A DNA stretch of 64,000 bases from the NCBI GenBank assembly GCA_017480225.1, contig JAFVBB010000004.1:1-64000 (forward strand), written 5' to 3'. Of the stretch, positions 58,627 to 64,000 are shown one piece after another; the stretch's first letter is position 1; each line of letters starts with the position of its first letter. The DNA is from Bacteroidales bacterium. GTDB taxonomy: Bacteria; Bacteroidota; Bacteroidia; Bacteroidales; P3. The notes beneath the pieces were generated by a model that saw nothing but the letters and a program-made list of their open reading frames with translations, was not told the DNA's origin and ran no database searches. The position numbers and the translations under genes are program-made.

Positions 58627-59493
58627 TTAACCTTTCAGCGCCTCCGAGCCGCTCACTATCTCGATAATCTCGTTTGTGATTGACGCTTGGCGCGCTTTGT
58701 TGTAGCTTAGCCGCAGTTCTTTCAGCAGCTCGGTGGCATTGTCGGTTGCCTTCTGCATGGCTGTCATCCTGGCTCCATGCTCGGCTGCCAGGGAGTCGAG
58801 CACCATGCGGTAGAATGTACTGCGCAGTGTGAGAGGTATCATCTCGCGCAGTATCTCCTGCTTCGACGGCTCGAAGATGTAGTCGTTCAGAGTGCCTCCA
58901 CCGCCCTCGGCCGCCTTCACATCGACAGGCAGCAATTGCTCGCAGGACAGAATCTGCGAGAGCGAGTTCTTGAACTGGTTGTATACCAGCTCGACCCTGT
59001 CGGTGCGCTTGGAAGCGAAGTCGTCCATCAACTTGTCGGCCAGCGAGGCGATGCTGTCGAATGCAGGCGAGTCAAGCAGTTCGTCATGCACCGTGAGCTG
59101 TATGTCCTTGCGCTTGGCCATTTGCTCTGACGCCTTTTTGCCAATCGACATCACGGAGACAGCCGCACCCTGTTCAAGCCAATAGCCGATGCGCTGGGTA
59201 GCCATCTTTATCACGTTGCTGTTGAACGCGCCGCACAGCCCCTTGTTGGAGGTCACCACCACAAGCGTCACCGCGCGAGCCTCACGCCGTGCATGGTAGG
59301 GAGTCTGCACGCCGTCGCCAGTGTCGATGTCGGCAATGATTTCCTGCAACTTGGCCGTGTAGGGACGCATACCGATAATGGCATTCTGCGCCCTTCTGAA
59401 CTTGGCAGCGGAGACCATCTTCATGGCCGACGTTATCTGCTGCGTCGAGCTCACCGAGGCAATGCGGGTGCGCACTTCTTTGAGGTTGGCCAT
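58627..59493 (-). CDS. atpG: F1F0-ATP synthase subunit gamma
   Basis: A 288-residue central-stalk subunit. N-terminal MANLKEVRTRIASVSSTQQITSAMKMVSAAKFRRAQ and C-terminal YNKARQASITNEIIEIVSGSEAL, both helices of the coiled coil, are standard. It follows atpA by 9 bases. Confidence 0.97.
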   Translation of the reverse strand: MANLKEVRTRIASVSSTQQITSAMKMVSAAKFRRAQNAIIGMRPYTAKLQEIIADIDTGDGVQTPYHARREARAVTLVVVTSNKGLCGAFNSNVIKMATQRIGYWLEQGAAVSVMSIGKKASEQMAKRKDIQLTVHDELLDSPAFDSIASLADKLMDDFASKRTDRVELVYNQFKNSLSQILSCEQLLPVDVKAAEGGGGTLNDYIFEPSKQEILREMIPLTLRSTFYRMVLDSLAAEHGARMTAMQKATDNATELLKELRLSYNKARQASITNEIIEIVSGSEALKG

Positions 59494-59502
59494 GACGGTG
59501 TG

Positions 59503-61080
59503 TTATTTGTAGCGTTCAGCAGTGTCCAGCGCAAGCGTACGCATGGTCGTCAGGTCACCGTCGACCAGCTTGCCAGCCCGCAGGTTGGCCAGGATGTCGC
59601 TGTGTTGCTGGTGCATAAGGGTGAGGAATGTCTTCTCGAAGTCGCGCACCTTGTCCACGGCCACCTTTTGCAGCAGGCCGTTGGTGCCGCAGAAGATGAT
59701 TGCCACCTGATCCTCCACTGGCATGGGCGTGTACTGCGGCTGCTTCAGCACCTCCACATTGCGTACGCCCTTGTCGAGCACCGCCTTCGTGGCGGCATCA
59801 AGGTCAGAGCCAAACTTGGAGAACGCCTCCAGCTCGCGGTACTGAGCCTGATCCATTTTCAGCGTGCCGGCAATCTTCTTCATACTCTTGATCTGAGCCT
59901 TTCCACCCACGCGCGACACCGAGATACCAACATTGATGGCCGGTCGCACACCGCTGTTGAAGAGATTGGTCTCCAAGAATATCTGGCCGTCGGTGATTGA
60001 GATGACATTGGTGGGGATATAGGCCGACACATCGCCCGCCTGTGTCTCAATGATGGGCAGGGCGGTGAGTGAGCCTCCACCACGCACCTTGTCCTTGATT
60101 GAGGCCGGCAGGTCGTTCATCTGGGCCGCGATTTGGTCGTTCTGAATGATTCGCGCAGCGCGTTCCAGCAAGCGACTGTGCAGGTAGAACACGTCGCCCG
60201 GGTAGGCCTCGCGTCCCGGCGGACGACGGAGCAGCAGCGACACCTCGCGGTAGGCCACTGCCTGCTTCGACAAGTCATCGTATATCACCAGCGCGTTGCG
60301 CCCAGTGTCGCGGAAATACTCGCCTATGGCCGCCCCTGCGAATGGGGCATAGAACTGCATTGCAGCAGGGTCTGACGCGGTGGCAGCCACCACTATGGTA
60401 TAGTCCATGGCGCCCTTGCTCTCAAGGTTCTTAACCAGGTTGGCCACTGTCGAGCCTTTCTGCCCGCAGGCCACATAGATGCAGTACACCGGGTCGCCTG
60501 CGTCGTAGTTCTGCTTTTGGTTGATGATGGTATCTATGGCAATGGCCGTCTTGCCGGTCTGGCGGTCGCCGATGATGAGCTCGCGCTGGCCGCGGCCGAT
60601 GGGTATCATCGAATCGATGGCCTTGATGCCGGTCTGCAGCGGCTGCTCCACCGGCTGGCGGAATATGACGCCCGGCGCCTTGCGCTCTATCGGCATGTCG
60701 AACAGCTGCCCCTCTATGGGACCCTTGCCGTCGATGGGCTGGCCAATGGTGTTGATCACACGGCCAAGCAAGCCTTCACCCACCGGGATGGAGGCGATGC
60801 TGCCGGTGCGCTTCACCGTGTCGCCCTCGTTCACAGTGGTCATCTCGCCGAGCATCACCACGCCCACGTTGTCTTCCTCAAGGTTTTGCACTATGCCTTT
60901 GTCGCCGTTGTCGAACTCTACCAGCTCGCCGCTCTGCGCGTTGCCGAGGCCATAGACGCGGGCGATGCCATCGCCCACGGTGAGCACTGTGCCCACCTCC
61001 TCCAGCCTGGCGTCGAGCTCGACGTCGGCCAGCTGCTTCTTCAATATTGCCGATACTTCGGCAGGCTTAATATCAGACAT
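59503..61080 (-). CDS. atpA: F1F0-ATP synthase subunit alpha
   Basis: A 525-residue subunit. Walker [16 protein letters not shown] near residue 170, [36 protein letters not shown] and the Ser-Arg finger [10 protein letters not shown] are present. Length normal. It follows atpH by 6 bases. Confidence 0.98.
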   Translation of the reverse strand: MSDIKPAEVSAILKKQLADVELDARLEEVGTVLTVGDGIARVYGLGNAQSGELVEFDNGDKGIVQNLEEDNVGVVMLGEMTTVNEGDTVKRTGSIASIPVGEGLLGRVINTIGQPIDGKGPIEGQLFDMPIERKAPGVIFRQPVEQPLQTGIKAIDSMIPIGRGQRELIIGDRQTGKTAIAIDTIINQKQNYDAGDPVYCIYVACGQKGSTVANLVKNLESKGAMDYTIVVAATASDPAAMQFYAPFAGAAIGEYFRDTGRNALVIYDDLSKQAVAYREVSLLLRRPPGREAYPGDVFYLHSRLLERAARIIQNDQIAAQMNDLPASIKDKVRGGGSLTALPIIETQAGDVSAYIPTNVISITDGQIFLETNLFNSGVRPAINVGISVSRVGGKAQIKSMKKIAGTLKMDQAQYRELEAFSKFGSDLDAATKAVLDKGVRNVEVLKQPQYTPMPVEDQVAIIFCGTNGLLQKVAVDKVRDFEKTFLTLMHQQHSDILANLRAGKLVDGDLTTMRTLALDTAERYK

Positions 61081-61086
61081 CTTGTT

Positions 61087-61644
61087 CTATAATTTGCTTT
61101 CGTACTCGTTGTTGGCGAATGCCAGGCGCATTTTGCGTATCTTGGTGCGTATGCGGGCATCGTACATCTTGCCGTCGAACTCCAGTTTGAAGCCTCCAAG
61201 CATGTTGGCGTCGGTACGCTCGCGCAACTCCACCGCGCGGCCTGTATAGGCCGACACCAGCGACGTCATCCTGTCGCGCATAGCGTCGTCGATGGGCTGG
61301 TGGGTCACCAGCTCGCCCAGCACAATGCCGTTGGCCTGGCGGTAAAGGTCGAGGTAAGCCTCGCTGATCTGCCCAAGGCTCACGGCACGGTTCTTGCGCA
61401 CCACGAAGCGCAGGAACAGGCGCGTAGCGTCGCACACGCGGCTGTCAAAGAGGTCGGCCAACACAGCCATCTTCTTCGCCTGCGGCATGGTCGGGTTGGC
61501 GAACAGCGCCGCCAGCTGCCTGTTCTCGGCAAACACCGACCCCACAAGCCTCATGTCGGCCTCCACACGCTCGGTCGACCCAGTCTCCTCGGCCAGCATG
61601 TAAAGAGCCTTGGCATAGTTGGTGTTGATGCGGTATTTGCTCAT
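61087..61644 (-). CDS. atpH: F1F0-ATP synthase subunit delta
   Basis: A 185-residue stator subunit with six-helix N-terminus (ISTNYAKALYMLAEETG-like; YAKALYMLAEETGSTERVEADM) and C-terminal FKLEFDGKMYDARIRTKIRKM. It follows atpF by 2 bases. Confidence 0.94.
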   Translation of the reverse strand: MSKYRINTNYAKALYMLAEETGSTERVEADMRLVGSVFAENRQLAALFANPTMPQAKKMAVLADLFDSRVCDATRLFLRFVVRKNRAVSLGQISEAYLDLYRQANGIVLGELVTHQPIDDAMRDRMTSLVSAYTGRAVELRERTDANMLGGFKLEFDGKMYDARIRTKIRKMRLAFANNEYESKL

Positions 61645-61646
61645 CT

Positions 61647-62147
61647 TCAGTTAAGCTTCATCAGTTCCAGCTCTTTGCTGATCAAGGCATTGGCCTTCTG
61701 CTTATCCTCCAGTTCGGCGCGTATCAGCTTCTCGGCAATCTCGATGCTGAGGTTGGCAATCTGGTTCTTCAGCTCGGTCATGGCCTTCATCTTCTCGTAG
61801 TTGATGTTCTCGCGGGCGCTCTCCACGATGCGGTCGGCCTCGGCGGTGGCTGTGGTGCGGGCCTTTTCCACTATGGCCTCGCCCGTAATCCTCGCCTGGC
61901 GCAGTATCTCGTCGCGCTCGAGTTTGGCCTGGTGCAGCAACTCTTCGTTGTGCGCCACCAGCGACCGCATCTCCTCACGCGCCTTGGCGGCCTCGCCGAG
62001 CGAGCGCTCTATGGCCTCCTCGCGCGAGTGAAGCGACTTCAGTATGGCCGGCCAGCCCCACTTAATGAGTATGAACGCCAGGATGCCAAACGAAACCAAC
62101 ATCCACAGCGGAGTGCCCAGGCCGGGGTTTATCAAGGGGTTGTTCAT
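61647..62147 (-). CDS. atpF: F1F0-ATP synthase subunit b
   Basis: A 166-residue subunit: one N-terminal membrane helix (LWMLVSFGILAFILIKWGWPAIL) followed by a long charged coiled coil rich in Glu, Arg and Ala. Normal length. Located 74 bases past atpE. Confidence 0.95.
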   Translation of the reverse strand: MNNPLINPGLGTPLWMLVSFGILAFILIKWGWPAILKSLHSREEAIERSLGEAAKAREEMRSLVAHNEELLHQAKLERDEILRQARITGEAIVEKARTTATAEADRIVESARENINYEKMKAMTELKNQIANLSIEIAEKLIRAELEDKQKANALISKELELMKLN

Positions 62148-62221
62148 GGGTCGAAACAGCTCTTCGTTTTAGTTAGGGGGCGGCCTCCGGCCACCCCCGG
62201 TTCAGCTTCTGCCCTATGCCG

Positions 62222-62479
62222 CTACTTGATGGCTATGAGCAGGCAGATGACCACGGCGAAGAAAGCCACGCCTTCCACAAGTGCGGCTGCAATGATCATG
62301 GTGGAGCGGATGTCGCCGCCGGCCTCGGGCTGACGGGCTATGCCCTCCATTGCCCCCTGGCCGATCTTGCCGATGCCGAGACCCGCGCCGATGGCGGCCA
62401 GACCCGCGCCGAAGGCGGCTCCGGCATAACCCAGCGCCATGTTGGCCATACTTTGCAGTGCAATCAACAGAGTTGTCAT
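62222..62479 (-). CDS. atpE: F1F0-ATP synthase subunit c
   Basis: An 85-residue hairpin of two membrane helices with GYAGAAFGAGLAAIGAGLGIGKIGQGAMEG and the ion-binding Glu in VEGVAFFAVVICL. No sodium-type QxE pattern is clear, so protons are likely. It has its own promoter and is the first atp gene here: no atpB lies upstream. Confidence 0.96.
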   Translation of the reverse strand: MTTLLIALQSMANMALGYAGAAFGAGLAAIGAGLGIGKIGQGAMEGIARQPEAGGDIRSTMIIAAALVEGVAFFAVVICLLIAIK

Positions 62480-62557
62480 AACGTTTTGTGTTTTATGTTG
62501 TTAATATATAGTCCACCACATGCCTGGCCGCTACTGCGGCCAAAGCGTTTGAGAGTG

Positions 62558-62565
62558 CAAAGGTA
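62558..62565 (-). promoter_or_regulatory. atpE promoter -7 box
   Basis: Minus-strand TACCTTTG followed by CACT, 79 bases before the atpE start. It shows the operon begins here. Confidence 0.65.
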
Positions 62566-62668
62566 AGCATTTTTTTCGGAATGGAACACAAAAGGGCAAA
62601 CTTTTTTTCAAAAAGCCGCCCAAATAGTGAAAAGACAGACTGTTGGCCGCCCTGCGCAGCCTCACGGG

Positions 62669-63475
62669 TCACCAGCAGGCCTCGGCAAAAGCCAGCAGGC
62701 GTGGCCTGACGTAACCCATGGCCTCGATGAACGCCATGTGGCCCACATCGCCCAAGATCATGCACTCCGACCGGCGTGGCAGCAGCGTTTGCGCCAAGCC
62801 CAGCTCTATGGGCAGGCGCAAATCGTTCTTGCCCAACACAAAGCACACCGGCACATCAATCTGCTGCAGCAGACCCACTCTCGACGGCCTCTGCGCCATG
62901 CCGCGCTGCGCCGCCGCTATGGCCTCGGCCTGCGTGTCGAGGCACATGTCGTTAAGCTCCTTTATCTCGCGCTCAAGCACCACCCGGCGTTTGTCGTCGA
63001 ACAACGTCGGCACATAGTTCAGGATGTAGCTCTGGCGCCGCTCGGCCGCCTCCACGCACACCGCATCGCGCCTCGCGAGGATGTCGGGCGTGTCGGACAT
63101 GGCGTGCGAATTGACCAGCACCAGGCCACGCGTCATGTGGGGATAACGCTCGGCAAAAGCAAGTGCGGCAAAACCTCCCATCGAGTGACCGGCCACCACG
63201 CACTGCTCCACACCCGTGCGGTCGAGCACGGCCTTCACCACATCGGCCATCAGCTCCATAGAATGCACCGAGCCGAAATTGGCCGTCAGCCCATGCCCGG
63301 GCAGGTCGACCGTAACCACCCTCATCCTGCTCATGTAACTCAGCACGTAGGGCGCCCAGACATCCATATTCTGCATGAAACCATGCAGGAGCACAATGGT
63401 TTGCGTGTGGTGCCTCCCCTCATCGCGATAGTGCACCGTGTGGCCGTCGAGAATCAGTGTGTTGTGTTGCTCCAT
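62669..63475 (-). CDS. Alpha/beta hydrolase
   Basis: A 268-residue esterase/lipase-like hydrolase. HG-oxyanion motif VLLHGFMQN, nucleophile elbow VVAGHSMGGFAAL (Ser) and a C-terminal His in GDVGHMAFIEA. Start at ATG 63475 (MEQHNTLILDG); the frame extends upstream through promoter and hairpin but that is not coding. Substrate unknown. Confidence 0.92.
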   Translation of the reverse strand: MEQHNTLILDGHTVHYRDEGRHHTQTIVLLHGFMQNMDVWAPYVLSYMSRMRVVTVDLPGHGLTANFGSVHSMELMADVVKAVLDRTGVEQCVVAGHSMGGFAALAFAERYPHMTRGLVLVNSHAMSDTPDILARRDAVCVEAAERRQSYILNYVPTLFDDKRRVVLEREIKELNDMCLDTQAEAIAAAQRGMAQRPSRVGLLQQIDVPVCFVLGKNDLRLPIELGLAQTLLPRRSECMILGDVGHMAFIEAMGYVRPRLLAFAEACW

Positions 63476-63501
63476 GTCCGAAAGATGTTGTTTTGCCGAT
63501 G

Positions 63502-63509
63502 CAAAGATA
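63502..63509 (-). promoter_or_regulatory. Hydrolase promoter -7 box
   Basis: Minus-strand TATCTTTG followed by CATC, 27 bases before the ATG. Confidence 0.65.
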
Positions 63510-63609
63510 CGACTAATCTTGCACTTGTGCGGCGAGTGTGGAAAGAAAAAAATCACCAGCCGCATGTTGATATCTTCCACCCCGCCACCGCACTGACGCG
63601 CTACAAAGG

Positions 63610-63712
63610 CCGTCTGTTCTTCGATTGTTCTCCGATTGTTCTTCGATTGTTCTTCGATATTAAATCGAAGAACAATCGAAGAACAATCGGAGAACAATCG
63701 AAGAACAGACGG
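63610..63712. repeat. Long hairpin repeat, copy 7
   Basis: Standard arms of four units with outer CCGTCT and an extra GG/CC pair outside; loop GATATTAAATC, the reverse complement of copy 6. Between the hydrolase promoter and the right-edge gene. Confidence 0.95.
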
Positions 63713-63859
63713 CCCTGACATTGCCCCACCACCGTATCAGCACTGGAAATGAGCCATTTGCGGCGGCACCCACATCAAAACAACCGCAAGCCAACTGGCA
63801 ATCAGGTAGATACCCAAAAGGTTAAAGCAAGAAAGCCGCCATTTTGCACTTGCGGCAAA

Positions 63860-64000
63860 TCAGTCGCGGAAGCGGACGCTCACTCCCGGAGCGCCACCAC
63901 GGCGGCAGCGGGCGTTGCCATAGGGGGAGAGGGTCACCAGGCGGCTGTCGATGCCGTTCTTGACCAGCGCGGCCTTTACGGCGGCGGCGGTGCGCTGGCT
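63860..64000 (-). CDS. C-terminus of a possible OmpA-like domain protein (partial)
   Basis: The last 46 residues of a minus-strand gene cut by the window edge: open frame ending at TGA, with QRTAAAVKAALVKNGIDSRL resembling the R-x-x-x-V-x-x-x-L-x-x-x-G-I-x-x-x-R helix of OmpA-like peptidoglycan-binding domains, then a basic end. The fragment is short, so this is tentative. Confidence 0.5.
   Translation of the reverse strand, partial: SQRTAAAVKAALVKNGIDSRLVTLSPYGNARCRRGGAPGVSVRFRD

Overview
The window comes from a Bacteroidota chromosome, most likely a GC-rich member of the order Bacteroidales. Evidence: almost every 5' flank carries the phylum's -7 box (TAnnTTTG), several with a TTTG-type -33 box about 19 bp upstream; the tmRNA encodes the tag GENNYALAA; there is a GldD lipoprotein, a C10 protease with a type IX-secretion-like tail, a DUF6266/smalltalk pair, and a thiamine cassette (outer-membrane receptor, PnuT, TPP kinase) behind a TPP riboswitch. 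I cannot place the genus. No rRNA operon, insertion sequence, CRISPR array or prophage was seen.

Layout. 1-750: gene-free, with the first copy of a long hairpin repeat. 750-8750 (minus): a tight ten-gene run, mostly with 4-nt overlaps (TatD, DUF2520, DUF2795, cobalamin adenosyltransferase, NifU-like, Mrp, TlpA-like, S41 protease, NUDIX, EamA transporter), preceded by a small lipoprotein. 8.8-12.3 kb: solitary rnfA, then lepA and a lipoprotein. 12.3-18.4 kb: flippase and large membrane protein, PAS protein, ptb, DUF6266 and smalltalk. 18.6-19.2 kb: ssrA and tRNA-Asp. 19.9-27.5 kb (plus): glmS-purE, the TPP riboswitch cassette, rnhA and prmC. 27.6-30.5 kb (minus): dtd and a UvrD/PcrA helicase. 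30.7-34.4 kb: an unknown gene, galM, a MerR regulator and comM. 34.4-37.1 kb (minus): ABC exporter and tcdA. 37.5-43.0 kb (plus): Na/Pi cotransporter, then an ECF sigma factor, RNA methyltransferase, thiL, pcm and gldD. 43.0-47.9 kb: an A+T-richer three-gene cassette (dynamin-like GTPase; collagen-like/DUF4407 membrane protein; small helical protein) with its own promoter and a strong terminator. 48.4-54.5 kb: two small exported proteins, rimP-nusA-infB, tRNA-Arg and yraN. 55.0-62.5 kb (minus): FucP-like transporter, C10 protease and atpE-F-H-A-G. The right end holds an alpha/beta hydrolase and the C-terminus of a possible OmpA-like protein.

The two most unusual things are (1) seven intergenic copies of a ~103-bp, nearly perfect inverted repeat whose arms are built from 11-bp direct repeats (GTTCTTCGATT), falling into loop-defined subfamilies, and (2) the GTPase / collagen-DUF4407 / small-protein cassette, which looks like a self-contained, horizontally acquired membrane-associated system that I cannot match to a named one. 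Smaller points are an atp operon that starts at atpE without atpB, an rnfA without its partners, and a terminator-like hairpin in the leader of rimP-nusA-infB.
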